Origin: Kosakonia quasisacchari
GTDB taxonomy: Bacteria; Pseudomonadota; Gammaproteobacteria; Enterobacterales; Enterobacteriaceae
Length of the DNA: 64,000 nt
Direction of reading: 5' to 3'
Assembly: GCF_004331415.1 (NCBI RefSeq)
Contig: NZ_SJOP01000011.1
Span: forward strand, 1 to 64,000
Shown: in pieces, positions 1 through 9,256 of the stretch
How the letters are laid out: each line of letters opens with the position of its first letter
Numbering within the stretch: the stretch's first letter is position 1
Made by a program: the position numbers and the translations under genes
The notes under the pieces: model-generated
Told to the model about the DNA's origin: nothing
The model's database searches: none
Seen by the model: only the letters and a program-made list of their open reading frames with translations

Positions 1-512
1 TCGCGATACTCGTCTGGTGCCAGGCTGGCATGGAACAAGGGTTCACCGGCGAACTGCCCCATCGCGATTCCGTGGTGGGTTCCGCTGGTGAACATTAACA
101 CGCTACCCGCATGGCTATGTTCAGCAAAACGATCGAACATGCTGCGTTGATCCTCATGCGCCAGGTGAAAAAAACTGTCCCAGGCCAGAAGCCCATCGAA
201 AGTTTCCCCGAGCGATAGCTGCCGCATATCTTGCTGGATCCAGCGCCGAGTGGGAAACTGCTGACGCGCGCGTTCCAGCATTGCGCTTGCGCCATCCACG
301 CCGGTGAGCTGAAAACCCTGGCGGATAAGCCAGCCCGCAATCGGCTGCCCGTTACCACAACCGATATCGATAATATTGCCTTTATCAGGAAGCTGGTGTG
401 CAAACTTCTCCAGCCAGCTTTTTTCAAAGAGCGCCTGGGAGCGCTGCTCAGCAAATGTCTGGGCGTGGCGTTGATAGATTGAAAGAATATTTTGTGCGGC
501 GCTGTTGCTCAT
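1..512 (-). CDS. SAM-dependent methyltransferase, class I (partial, 3' end outside window)
   Basis: The reverse strand reads open from an ATG at 512 to the window edge, giving about 170 residues with no stop, so the C-terminus lies outside. The protein starts MSNSAAQNILSIYQRHA. It carries a class I methyltransferase motif I near residues 47-53 (IDIGCGNG), an acidic end of strand beta2 (TGVDGAS) and a motif resembling post II/III (DGLLAWDSFFHLAHEDQ). Together these indicate a cytoplasmic SAM-binding Rossmann methyltransferase of the Methyltransf_11/25 kind. The substrate cannot be told. It is the first gene of the minus-strand run here, and the next gene (Nudix) also reads leftwards. Confidence 0.85.
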   Translation of the reverse strand, partial: MSNSAAQNILSIYQRHAQTFAEQRSQALFEKSWLEKFAHQLPDKGNIIDIGCGNGQPIAGWLIRQGFQLTGVDGASAMLERARQQFPTRRWIQQDMRQLSLGETFDGLLAWDSFFHLAHEDQRSMFDRFAEHSHAGSVLMFTSGTHHGIAMGQFAGEPLFHASLAPDEYR

Positions 513-576
513 GTTTATCTCGCTTAAACCCAGAGATTAGGCGCATACGGCTGTGATGTGATGCAAGATAGCTGCG

Positions 577-1119
577 CTATTCCAGCATGCCTTTTAGCTT
601 TGCCAGCAAATACGCGGTAACTGAGGTCGCGTCGCTGATCTTTCCTGCGGAAATCAAGGTCTCAAACTCTCTCAGGGTAATTTTGCGCGTCGTCAGACCA
701 AACTCTTCGGGGTCCAGTTCCTGCTGCTGATGTACCAACTCTTGCGCGAGGAAGATATGGTAACCTTGGCTGGAGTAGCCTTGCGCCAGTTTCTGATACC
801 CCACATAGCGTATCTTTCCCGCCACCAGCCCAGTTTCCTCACGAAGTTCACCGGCTGCAACATGCAGCGGATCCGCCTCTGGCGCGCATTCCCATGCGCC
901 TTGCGGTAGCTCAATGGTGTGCTTGCCAAGCGGATAGCGAAATTGCTCAACCACATACAGGCTGTCGCCTTCACGGGCGATAATCACGACAAAATCGGCT
1001 TTCTCAACAACGGAGTAAATGCCTTCGTTACCATCAGCCCGCAGGATTTTGTCTTCGCGCAGACGCATCCACTTGTTGCGGTACACTTCAGTTGTAGCAA
1101 GCGTTTTAATCGCCGACAT
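577..1119 (-). CDS. Nudix hydrolase, ADP-ribose pyrophosphatase-like
   Basis: This 180-residue protein has a recognisable Nudix box, from PQGAW through GELREETGL. The catalytic EE pair is intact, but the usual Arg before the REU glutamate is Gly, and there is one extra residue on each side of the first conserved Glu. That variant is known in ADP-sugar pyrophosphatase-like Nudix proteins. The expected reaction is hydrolysis of a nucleoside diphosphate linked to another moiety, with Mg2+. I chose the ATG at 1119 over a GTG one codon upstream because AGGGAG lies 7 bases before it. Substrate assignment is only a family-level inference. Confidence 0.85.
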   Translation of the reverse strand: MSAIKTLATTEVYRNKWMRLREDKILRADGNEGIYSVVEKADFVVIIAREGDSLYVVEQFRYPLGKHTIELPQGAWECAPEADPLHVAAGELREETGLVAGKIRYVGYQKLAQGYSSQGYHIFLAQELVHQQQELDPEEFGLTTRKITLREFETLISAGKISDATSVTAYLLAKLKGMLE

Positions 1120-1271
1120 CACAGCTCTCCCTGTAGAACCTTAGGCGTGAAGAGTAACATGTGAATATCGCAAACGGGGGGATCTATTTGGCAGGGAAAT
1201 GGGTTTCAGAGGAATCGGCGGTGACGAAATTCAGGGGATATTAAAATTAATATCCCCTTTGCGATGTCGAC

Positions 1272-1445
1272 TTATGGCACGCCATCGCAATTACAGGCTG
1301 CACCGCCCTCGCCCGCCTGGCACAGGATCTGGCACATGCAGTTCCAGTCCATCTCGCCATTTACTTCACACTCAGTCTGGCTGGCAGCGAAGACATTCAT
1401 TGATAAACCAAATAATAAAATGGAAAGTAATGCACGGATTTTCAT
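1272..1445 (-). CDS. Small secreted cysteine-rich protein, unknown function
   Basis: This 57-residue protein starts MKIRALLSILLFGLSMNVFA and has a clear Sec signal peptide with likely cleavage after VFA-AS. The mature part is only about 36 residues and holds six cysteines in the segment CEVNGEMDWNCMCQ...CQ...CNC, which suggests three disulfides or metal binding in the periplasm. An AGGGAC ribosome site lies 6 bases upstream of the chosen ATG; a longer in-frame start at 1472 has poorer support. I do not recognise the family. The flanking DNA is AT-rich compared with its neighbours. Confidence 0.65.
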   Translation of the reverse strand: MKIRALLSILLFGLSMNVFAASQTECEVNGEMDWNCMCQILCQAGEGGAACNCDGVP

Positions 1446-1599
1446 AAAAAGTCCCTTTATGTGATGAATCATGAAATAACGCCACGCGATAGCGCAGCGT
1501 TATTATTATAGGACGATATTTTATGATGAAGTGTTAAGTAACCTGTTTATTTTAATAGGAATTTTCTTCACATCAATCCGTATGATAAATAAAAATATT

Positions 1600-2082
1600 T
1601 TATTTATCAGTGAAGAAATTATATTCCATTTCAATACAGCGTAATTCCGCGCGCGCCAGCGCAGAGGGGTGAACACTTTCCTGCAATATTATAAATCCTT
1701 GTTTTTGGTAGAACGTACAGGCGTTAGGCGTTGATGCCAGCGTGATTCGCGCCAAACCTCGTTTTGCCGCCTCCTGTTTAATGGCGTCTATTATCTGCGT
1801 CGCCAGCCCCTTTCCTTCCCACTCCGGCAACGTGAAAATAGCCTCCACGCTGGCGTTGGCGAGATCGAGAAAACCCGTGGCAACCGGCTGATCTTTTAAC
1901 GTTGTTGCGACATAAAAGGGATTATTAGCAATCATAGTACGCTGGCTTTCCGGCATTTTATCCGGTGTCCAGGCCGCGATAACGCTGTCTTCATAGACGC
2001 CTTTACAACCGTGGCGGATAGCCTGGTTACGAATCTGCCATATCACTTCGGCCTCTGCGGGCCGAGCCAGTCTGAGTTGCAT
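1600..2082 (-). CDS. GNAT family N-acetyltransferase
   Basis: This 160-residue single-domain GNAT protein contains the acetyl-CoA-binding motif A region (TLPEWEGKGLATQIIDAIKQEA, key residues E-G-K-G-L-A) and motif B (TLASTPNACTFYQKQGFIIL), typical of the fold. It would transfer acetyl groups from acetyl-CoA to an unknown amine. The ATG at 2082 has AAGGTG 6 bases upstream and is preferred to a GTG three codons earlier. It stands alone between the Cys-rich small protein and the long intergenic region before the response regulator. The specific acceptor cannot be predicted. Confidence 0.82.
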   Translation of the reverse strand: MQLRLARPAEAEVIWQIRNQAIRHGCKGVYEDSVIAAWTPDKMPESQRTMIANNPFYVATTLKDQPVATGFLDLANASVEAIFTLPEWEGKGLATQIIDAIKQEAAKRGLARITLASTPNACTFYQKQGFIILQESVHPSALARAELRCIEMEYNFFTDK

Positions 2083-2428
2083 CGTTATCACCTTTTCTCA
2101 TGATAAAAATGGGAAAGCACGTTCGAAAAGTTCTGAATTTTTAGTCTTAACTTGTCAACCCGCTGCTGTTTTTTCGGTTGACGGGATGAGCGACATAAAA
2201 ACATGCGATTAAAATTCATACGGCATTCAAACTCTTATCGTGCATAAAATACGCTTCGCCGTTGTGATTTCTCACATCAAACATAATGTATGCGGCCGGA
2301 TAAAAAGCCCACATTAGCTGTGGAAATGTCAATTATTTCATCCAGTTAAAATTTGTGTTATCTGTATGTTATGCACTGATTTCGGCGAGCTTTACCGGCA
2401 TGCCGTTCCCTACCGAGGCTGATAGATA
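2083..2428. other. 346-bp non-coding region with an inverted repeat
   Basis: No credible coding sequence was found. The region separates the divergent GNAT gene and the FixJ-like regulator and should contain both promoters. The clearest structure is a perfect inverted repeat TGTGA-TTTC-TCACA at 2263-2276. It resembles a CRP half-site pair, but the arms are 4 rather than 6 bases apart. AT-rich -10-like stretches occur around 2320-2370 ahead of the regulator. Confidence 0.5.
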
Positions 2429-3049
2429 ATGGAACCTATCGTATATGTTGTCGACGATGATAATGCCGTCAGACGATCAATTGTCCGGCTGCTGGCAGCA
2501 GAAGGTTACCGCGCCATTGATTTCGCCTCGGCGGAATCCTTTCTTACTCACCCGCTGGTTTCCGTACCCTCTTGTTTGATTCTGGATTTGAATATGCCCG
2601 TCGCGGACGGTTTCGATGTCGCCAGCGCATTAAAAGATCGCGGACGCGAACTGCCGATAATCTTTCTCACCGGCTATGGCACCATCCCGCTGACTGTGCG
2701 CGCAATGAAAGCGGGTGCGCGTGAATTCTTAACGAAACCTGTGGAGTCTGAACGCCTGCTGTCGGCGGTAGCGGACGCGCTGACTGTTGCAGCGCAAGAT
2801 TTCGAACAACAACAGGAAAATTTTGCGCTCAAGCAGCGCCACTTATCCCTGACGCCGCGTGAGCAGGAAGTGTTTGAGCTGGCGATCAGTGGCTTGCTTA
2901 ACAAGCAGATTGCCGCGGAGCTGGGAGTCAGCGAAATCACCGTTAAAGTGCATCGCCGCCGGGTGATGGATAAAATGCAGGCCCGCTCGCTGGCGGATCT
3001 GGTGCATGCCGCAAGCCACCTGCACATCGCCAAATCCCGCAGCCGCTAA
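2429..3049 (+). CDS. FixJ/NarL-type response regulator (receiver + LuxR HTH)
   Basis: This 206-residue protein has an N-terminal receiver domain (about 1-120) and a C-terminal LuxR-type HTH (about 140-200). The acidic pocket is D9-D11, the phospho-acceptor is D53 (ILDLNMP), the switch Thr is T81 and the conserved Lys is K103 (FLTKP). The HTH segment is LTPREQEVFELAISGLLNKQ followed by IAAELGVSEITVKVHR, as in FixJ, TtrR and TodT regulators. It converges tail to tail, with a 4-bp overlap, on the giant histidine-kinase gene, which is its probable partner because that kinase ends in a FixL-like transmitter. Its target genes are unknown. Confidence 0.93.
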   Translation: MEPIVYVVDDDNAVRRSIVRLLAAEGYRAIDFASAESFLTHPLVSVPSCLILDLNMPVADGFDVASALKDRGRELPIIFLTGYGTIPLTVRAMKAGAREFLTKPVESERLLSAVADALTVAAQDFEQQQENFALKQRHLSLTPREQEVFELAISGLLNKQIAAELGVSEITVKVHRRRVMDKMQARSLADLVHAASHLHIAKSRSR

Positions 3050-6000
3050 TCTGCCGCCACTGGCAAGGTAAAAGCCAACACGCTGCCGAAAGGCAACCTG
3101 GACATCGCCGTTAGCTTGCCTTTATGCCGCTCAATAATGGCATAGCTGATCGTCAGCCCCATCCCCATGCCCTGTACTTTGGTGGTATAGAACGACTCAA
3201 ACAGACGAGCCTGCACATCGGGACTCATTCCACTCCCGGTATCTGCTATCTGGCAAATCACCTCTTGTGGATCCTGAGTTAGCGTCGAGAGCGTTAACAC
3301 GCGCGGGCGTGAGTCAATGTCTGCCATTGCTTCAACAGCATTCATCACCAGGTTAAGCAGCACCTGCTGGATCTGCACGCTATCGCCATGAATAAAGCTG
3401 TTATGCGCATCAAGTGCATAGTCGACGGCGATCTGCCGCCGCGCCAGTTCGCTGCGGGAGAGCGTCATGATATGGCGCAGTAAGAAATGCAGATCGATGC
3501 GCTCGAACACTGGCTCCTGTCTGCGCGTCAGCGATTGCAGACTACGGATCACCTCTCCGGCGCGCTGCCCTTCGCTGATAATCTCCTCCAGCCCGACGCG
3601 CACATTATCAACCGGAATCGGAGAACGATTGAGCCAGCGCAGGCTGGCTCCTGCGTTAGAGACAATCGACATCAGCGGTTGGTTGATTTCATGGGCGATC
3701 GACGAGGTCAGTTGCCCGACGGTGGTGGCTCGCGATACTCGCGCCAGCTCGGCCTGGGCGACGCGCGCAGCATCTTCACTTTGCCGCTGAGCGGTAATAT
3801 CGGTGATGGTGCCAAAATATTCGTGTACCTCATCACCGGATGAAACCGGATCGCCGATGCCAAGGATATAACGGCACTCGCCATCGGTGCGGATAATGCG
3901 AAACTCCGCCTGCATGGTGAGCCCCTGCGCAACGCTGCGGGTGACCAGCGCACTGATATGCGGATGATCGTCCGGGTGAACAAAGGTTAAAAACTCGGCC
4001 ATCGAGATAAGTTTGCGCTTCCCATCTATCCCCAGAATGCGCGCATACTCATCCGACATGTGCATCAAATCCTGCTCCAGCTCCCAGCGCCAGGTTCCGG
4101 TGTGGCTGATTTGCTCCCCCAACATGAGCGAGGTTTGGCTTGCGCGCAGTTCTTTCTCGACGCGCCGACGCTGAAGGTTCTCTTCCACCAGCTTGGCATA
4201 CAACCGTGCGGTTTCCAGCGAAACCGCTGCATGCGCGCCAAGCAGGTTCACGACGCGTGACTGGCCGGCGGTAAACATCTCCGGCATCAGGCGGTTTTCC
4301 AGATATAACACTCCTACCAGCCGCGCCTGCTTGAACATCGGCACACACATCACCGCTGCTCCCGAAGAGACAAGATAGGGATCCTGGCTAAACGGGCTGT
4401 ACTCTTCTGGTCGGCCAGTGCGGATCTCCTGCCCGGTGCGGATCACCGCCGCCAGCACGGACAACGGCATATCTGTCGCCAAAGGCATCTCTTTTATCAC
4501 CCGCACCAGTACGCCTTCTTTACTGGTGTGGGCGCTGGCTTCGATTTCCGCAATGTTGTCGTCAAGCACGCGAATAAGTAAACCGCGCTGCGCACCGGCA
4601 CGCTCCAGTAACATGGTCATCAGGATCTGAATCAACCGTTCAAGATTGATCTCCTCAGATAAAGCGCGGGAGGCTTTGATAATGCTCTGCAGATCGCGGA
4701 TTTCATCGTTCTGGGCAAAGGAGATAGTGTCATAGGGCGTACTTTCCACTGGCGTGAAAAGATGAGGATGCTCCTGTTGTAAATGGCGAACTTTGGCCTG
4801 CGCCCCGGTGCGCCCCCATGCGGCCATCGCGCCGCGAAAATAAGCATCTGCTGCGGTCTGGTACCCGCAGGAGAGCGCAAAACGCCCGGCCAGTTCATGC
4901 GCCAGTGCATTGATGGGGTTAAAACCCGCTTCACGAGAAAGCGTAATTGCCTTCTCATACTGTTCCAGCGCGATGCTGTTCATTCCGTCGAGGCGCACGA
5001 TTTCCGCGTACACCAGCGCTTCTTTATCGCTGAAGGTTTCCGGATTGACCTGCGCCCAGCGGGCTATTTTGTTGTAGTGCTGGTTTAGTCGCTGACGGTG
5101 CCCGGCGGAAAACGTCGCGGGTGTAAGCTGCATCGACAGTGCGAGCGCGCTATAGAGATGATAATCCAGCAGACTAATATGTCCGGGTGCGGACCAGGCA
5201 TGTTTCCCCGCCTCTTTCAGACACGATTCCGCGCGGGAATAAGCCCCGGTGAAAAAGTGCGCCAGCCCGCGATAGAGCCAGAACCAGAACAGCATCGTGG
5301 CGGGTGGTGTCGGTGGCAGCAGCGATCTGGGTAGTATCTCTTTGCCGCTTACCATGCTGTCTGGCTGCCTTAAATACTCGACAAAGTGACGTTGTAACAG
5401 CAGCAGAGAGTCCATATCCGAATACTGTGTTTCGCGGATAAAAGCCAGACCGCGATCGATATGGCTTAATACCGTGTCGAGGTGATCGCCGCGACTCATG
5501 GCGTTGATCACCTGGCGAAAAGCAGCAAAACAGGCAATCGTCAGATCCCCATGCGCAACGGCCGCGGTAAAACAGGCGTTAGCGCACTCCACGCTTCGCG
5601 ATAGCGGTTGTGTCCAGACACAGCTACGACCCAGCGGAACCAGGGCTTTTGCGGCAAATTCATGTAAACCGTGGCGCGTCACCAGCTCCTGCGCAAGTAC
5701 GCTGTAACGATAGCCCAGTTCATACTCTTCGTAGCGTTCGCCGATCAGCACACCAAACCACGCCAGTGCTGAGGTGGATGCGCCAGTCAGCCCGCGTTCG
5801 AGTGTCAATTGCAGCATCTGGCACAGCAACAGGAAATGCAGGCGCGGGCAATTAAAACTGGCATACAAACTGGCGCTCGCCAGCAGGTTCATTAGCGCAT
5901 CGGTTTCCTGATGATTCATGCGCGGCAGTGCCGTAAATAGCCGCGCGGGGTTGTCGCCAATACGCGTGTGCATCTCCTGCCATGCGTGATCACAGGCTGC

Positions 6001-8589
6001 ATCGTCGGGATAACGGCTGAGGTGAATACCAAACACGGTCAACCAGCTGAGCGTTGTTTCCAGCGCAAGCTGATAACCAGACTGGCGAATATGCACTTCT
6101 GCCAGCAACGTCGCGGCCTGCGCCTTTTCCGTCAGCCCGCCGGGCGATGCCAGTAACCGTTCGCACAGGCCGCGCGCGGTTGAAAGGTTACCGAGCAAAA
6201 ACTCACAGGCGGTCTCCTCCAGCGAGAGAGCAAAGTCATGCCCCGTTTCGGTACGAAGGCGTCGGGCGAGGTGTAAATAGCTCAAAGCGGATGTGTAGTC
6301 GCCGGTGTGTTTTGCGCGCCTGGCGGCAAGCAGACTGAGTTCACTGAAGCGCTGGCGTTGCGGCAGCAAAACGTCGTCGGCAGCCGCATTGATGTGGTGG
6401 ATGGCGCGAAACAGCAGCTCATTGCCCGGGGCTTCGGCCGCCGTTTGCGCCAGCAGCGTGGCCGTGGTCAGATGCAACTGGCGGCAATATGCAGACTCCA
6501 GCAGTGCGCAGGCTGCCTCGTGGATCCGTTCATGGGTAAACGTGTACTCGGCGGCGTTAAGCGTGACCAGTTGTACCGTGAGCGCAGGATGCAGGCGGTA
6601 ATGCACCTCGCCGGCTGAAAGGTTCAGCACACGACTTATTAATGTGATATCGCCTGCGCTGCCAAGACAGGCCATGCTCCCAAGCAGGTTTCGGGTTTCA
6701 GGCGGCATTTGTGCCAGTTGCTGAAGCAGCAAATCGGGTACGTTTTCGCGGTGGTAACGGGTGCTAATCGCCGCCAGGTCATACTGCCATTTTCCCTGAT
6801 AGCTGTTATGGCTCACCAGGCCATCTTCGGTAATGCGCTTAAAGAACTCATGCACGAACAGCGGGTTGCCACCGGTTTTTTCATGGATCAGTTTCGCCAG
6901 CTCGACGGTAGATGCCGGGCGCGTCTGAAAAATGGTCGCCAGCCAGCGTGAGATGGCTTTCGCCGAACGCGGCTGCGGCACACACTCCATAACGCGGCTC
7001 GCCGCGCTGCGCAAGCGGGCCAGCGCGGTGGCAAACGCCGGATCGTCTAACGAGGCTAAGTCGCGATGTGAAACCACCATCAACAGCGGCAATGCATGGC
7101 TGTGCTGTAACAGGTATTCCAGTAAATGCAGACTGGCGTCATCAATCCAGTGCAGGTTATCGATAAGGATAATCAGCGGGCAACCTGGTGCAGCAAAGAC
7201 ATTCACCAGGCGCAGCACCATATAGTTGAACCGCGCGCGTGAATCGAGCGACAAGGTATCGATAAACGGCACCGGTTTACTGTCAATCAGCAGCCCCAGT
7301 TCCGGCGCGAGGCTCACCGCCAGCGCTTCATAACCTGTCAACGCGCTGCTGAGCCGTGACTTCCAGCGCGCCACTTCCTCTGCGGGCAAACCCAGCAAAT
7401 GCAGCGCCAGCGAGCGGAAAGCTGCGGTGAGGACACCCAGCGGCAAAATCGAGGAATTTTGTTCTACCTTCCCGAGCGCAATAAGCGACGGGCGACTCTG
7501 AAAGACCTTTAACGACGAGGCCATCAGCGAAGATTTTCCCATCCCGATGGGGCCGCTGATGGTGACCAGCGTTTGCGTACTGCTTTGCACCACCGCATCC
7601 AGCGCATCCGCCAGCACTTTGGCCTGCGGATGAGCGCGATACAACGTGTTAGCAAAATGCAGTGCCGGTGAGCGATCCTGCAAACCTGGCGTAAAGTGGG
7701 CTATCTCGCCATCGGTCGTTAACGTCGCTTGGCAGCGACGCAAATCTGCCATCAGACCATCGACCGTCTGGTAACGTTTTTCTGGCGACTTTGCCAGCAG
7801 CTTCAGCACAATGGTTGACAGCATCTCCGGCACCCCGTCGCGCAGGTTATGCGGCGGCGAAGGTTCAGACGCAATGTGGTGTAACACCCATTCCGCCTGC
7901 CCGCCTTCGCTGAGATCGAACGGCAACGTGCCGGTCAATAGCTCATAAAAGACAATGCCCAGGCTGTAGAGATCGCTGCGGTTGTCCACGGCGTGATGGG
8001 TGCGCGTTGAGTGTTCCGGCGACATGTAGGCCAGCGTACCACCGGAGAGCGGCAGCCAGTTCTGCGCCGGTTCCCCGACGGTACTGGTCGACAGGCCAAA
8101 CCCGCCCAACCGGCAGCCTTCATCGGTGAGAAAAATATTGCCGGGTTTAATGTCGCCATGGATCAGATTGCTGTGGTGCATCTGGCGCAGCGGCGTGCAG
8201 ATGCACAGGGTCAGTTCAAGCCAACTGGCGATACACGCCATCGGCTGGCTGGTCAGACGGGTGAGTGGTTTAAAGGCGAATGTGGGATAAACCAGCGCGA
8301 CGCGGCCGTGATATTGCGTGCTGGCTACGGGTTTTACCGCCCAGCGGCTATCAAGTTGCTGGCGCAACGCTAATTCGTTGTTCAGCAACTGGCTGGCGCG
8401 CGGCTCAGCATCGTCGCTTACCGCCGTGGCGAGAATAAAGGCATCGCTCGCCCATGGGTAATGTGCATTCATCCAGACAATGCAGCCCTCCTGCGCCAGC
8501 GGTGTGTAGATGGCATCATCCTGGAGCGTAAACGGTTGGTTTTCGGCCACCATCTGCGGCCACGGCGGTGATTTTGCGTTTCCGGTCAT
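3046..8589 (-). CDS. Giant hybrid sensor: kinase-like domain, AAA ATPase, GAF, PAS, histidine kinase
   Basis: This is an 1847-residue signalling protein. Residues about 30-290 form a Ser/Thr kinase-like domain with HGDIKPGN at 144-151 and an APE-like SPE at 190-192. A STAND/AAA ATPase follows, with Walker A GPIGMGKS at 346-353 and Walker B-like LIILIDNLHWID at about 472-483. A long helical-repeat region runs to about 1280, then a GAF domain, a PAS domain, and a FixL-like transmitter with phospho-acceptor H1633 (IAHEINQPL), N box N1750 and glycine boxes DTGSG and GMGMGL. The kinase domain lacks a glycine loop, has no evident VAIK Lys, and has GFG (163-165) in place of DFG. No membrane segment is evident, so it is probably a cytoplasmic sensor. 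It is coupled to the upstream receiver gene by a 4-nt overlap. Confidence 0.93.
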   Translation of the reverse strand: MTGNAKSPPWPQMVAENQPFTLQDDAIYTPLAQEGCIVWMNAHYPWASDAFILATAVSDDAEPRASQLLNNELALRQQLDSRWAVKPVASTQYHGRVALVYPTFAFKPLTRLTSQPMACIASWLELTLCICTPLRQMHHSNLIHGDIKPGNIFLTDEGCRLGGFGLSTSTVGEPAQNWLPLSGGTLAYMSPEHSTRTHHAVDNRSDLYSLGIVFYELLTGTLPFDLSEGGQAEWVLHHIASEPSPPHNLRDGVPEMLSTIVLKLLAKSPEKRYQTVDGLMADLRRCQATLTTDGEIAHFTPGLQDRSPALHFANTLYRAHPQAKVLADALDAVVQSSTQTLVTISGPIGMGKSSLMASSLKVFQSRPSLIALGKVEQNSSILPLGVLTAAFRSLALHLLGLPAEEVARWKSRLSSALTGYEALAVSLAPELGLLIDSKPVPFIDTLSLDSRARFNYMVLRLVNVFAAPGCPLIILIDNLHWIDDASLHLLEYLLQHSHALPLLMVVSHRDLASLDDPAFATALARLRSAASRVMECVPQPRSAKAISRWLATIFQTRPASTVELAKLIHEKTGGNPLFVHEFFKRITEDGLVSHNSYQGKWQYDLAAISTRYHRENVPDLLLQQLAQMPPETRNLLGSMACLGSAGDITLISRVLNLSAGEVHYRLHPALTVQLVTLNAAEYTFTHERIHEAACALLESAYCRQLHLTTATLLAQTAAEAPGNELLFRAIHHINAAADDVLLPQRQRFSELSLLAARRAKHTGDYTSALSYLHLARRLRTETGHDFALSLEETACEFLLGNLSTARGLCERLLASPGGLTEKAQAATLLAEVHIRQSGYQLALETTLSWLTVFGIHLSRYPDDAACDHAWQEMHTRIGDNPARLFTALPRMNHQETDALMNLLASASLYASFNCPRLHFLLLCQMLQLTLERGLTGASTSALAWFGVLIGERYEEYELGYRYSVLAQELVTRHGLHEFAAKALVPLGRSCVWTQPLSRSVECANACFTAAVAHGDLTIACFAAFRQVINAMSRGDHLDTVLSHIDRGLAFIRETQYSDMDSLLLLQRHFVEYLRQPDSMVSGKEILPRSLLPPTPPATMLFWFWLYRGLAHFFTGAYSRAESCLKEAGKHAWSAPGHISLLDYHLYSALALSMQLTPATFSAGHRQRLNQHYNKIARWAQVNPETFSDKEALVYAEIVRLDGMNSIALEQYEKAITLSREAGFNPINALAHELAGRFALSCGYQTAADAYFRGAMAAWGRTGAQAKVRHLQQEHPHLFTPVESTPYDTISFAQNDEIRDLQSIIKASRALSEEINLERLIQILMTMLLERAGAQRGLLIRVLDDNIAEIEASAHTSKEGVLVRVIKEMPLATDMPLSVLAAVIRTGQEIRTGRPEEYSPFSQDPYLVSSGAAVMCVPMFKQARLVGVLYLENRLMPEMFTAGQSRVVNLLGAHAAVSLETARLYAKLVEENLQRRRVEKELRASQTSLMLGEQISHTGTWRWELEQDLMHMSDEYARILGIDGKRKLISMAEFLTFVHPDDHPHISALVTRSVAQGLTMQAEFRIIRTDGECRYILGIGDPVSSGDEVHEYFGTITDITAQRQSEDAARVAQAELARVSRATTVGQLTSSIAHEINQPLMSIVSNAGASLRWLNRSPIPVDNVRVGLEEIISEGQRAGEVIRSLQSLTRRQEPVFERIDLHFLLRHIMTLSRSELARRQIAVDYALDAHNSFIHGDSVQIQQVLLNLVMNAVEAMADIDSRPRVLTLSTLTQDPQEVICQIADTGSGMSPDVQARLFESFYTTKVQGMGMGLTISYAIIERHKGKLTAMSRLPFGSVLAFTLPVAAD

Positions 8590-8972
8590 GGCGTCTCTTC
8601 CCCTCCCGCCAGCACGCGCGAAATATGGTCAAGCAGCATGTCGATATCGATCGGTTTATGTAAAAAAGCAACGGCACCGGGTTGCCCCGCGAACCGCTGC
8701 CAGGTTTCATCGTCATGACCGGAAATAAATATCAACGGCGGCGGGCACGGGCTAAGTTGCAGTTTTTCGAACAGTGCCGCCCCGCTCATGCCTTTGAGTT
8801 TAATGTCTGCAATCACCAGTGCCGATTGACGCTGCGCGGAACCATCGTTAAGAAAGGCCTCGGCGGACGCGAAGGTCAGCGTGGCGTACCCCGCCGATTG
8901 CAGCAAATTACTTAACCCGCTACGCACGGACGGTTCATCATCAACAATGGCAATACGCAGGGTGTGCGTCAT
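8586..8972 (-). CDS. Stand-alone response-regulator receiver protein
   Basis: This 128-residue protein is a receiver domain only, beginning MTHTLRIAIVDDEPSVRSGL. It shows the DDE acidic pocket, an Asp acceptor in VIADIKLKGMSG, a switch Ser in FISGHDD and the Lys in FLHKPID. The ATG at 8972 is preceded by GAGGAT; longer in-frame starts add only an Arg-rich tail without homology. Its stop overlaps the start of the giant sensor gene by 4 nt, so the two are probably translated together. With no output domain it probably acts as a phospho-relay or brake for that sensor, alongside the FixJ-like regulator. Confidence 0.9.
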   Translation of the reverse strand: MTHTLRIAIVDDEPSVRSGLSNLLQSAGYATLTFASAEAFLNDGSAQRQSALVIADIKLKGMSGAALFEKLQLSPCPPPLIFISGHDDETWQRFAGQPGAVAFLHKPIDIDMLLDHISRVLAGGEETP

Positions 8973-8988
8973 GGTTATCCTCGGGGCA

Positions 8989-9252
8989 TTAATCCCGGCG
9001 CGGCGGTGCGTCCGGCGGTTCAGGTTGCGGCGTACCGCTAATCTTTGGCACACACTCATGGCGAAACCATGCCATGGTTAACGGTTGCCGGGCAAGTAAC
9101 CGACGGGTAATCGGAACAAGTTGCTCCCCTACCAGCATGCCGAACAACCCCAGTAAGGCCATTACCGGTGGCGCGGGGGAACGCGTTCCCAGTAAAGCAT
9201 AAATACCGCCAGCCAGAAGACCGACCAGGAGGGAAAGGATCCAGAATTTCAT
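8989..9252 (-). CDS. XapX domain (DUF1427-like) small membrane protein
   Basis: This 87-residue protein has a first membrane helix (WILSLLVGLLAGGIYALL), then the XapX signature RSPAPPVMALLGLFGMLVGEQ, which includes the second helix, and a polar Pro-rich tail of about 40 residues. XapX-domain proteins are small inner-membrane proteins of unknown function, often next to hydrolase and amidohydrolase genes as here. It is 4 bases downstream of the second XapX gene and reads into the receiver gene 16 bases further on, so these genes may share a transcript with the giant sensor. Confidence 0.8.
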   Translation of the reverse strand: MKFWILSLLVGLLAGGIYALLGTRSPAPPVMALLGLFGMLVGEQLVPITRRLLARQPLTMAWFRHECVPKISGTPQPEPPDAPPRRD

Positions 9253-9256
9253 AGGC

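Noticed and set aside
95-482. Short open frames on both strands inside the first 500 bases
   Set aside because: They overlap the methyltransferase frame, which carries a clear SAM-binding motif and runs off the window edge; the others have no motif or ribosome site.
2263-2276. A CRP binding site
   Set aside because: Spacer between TGTGA and TCACA is 4 rather than 6 bases.
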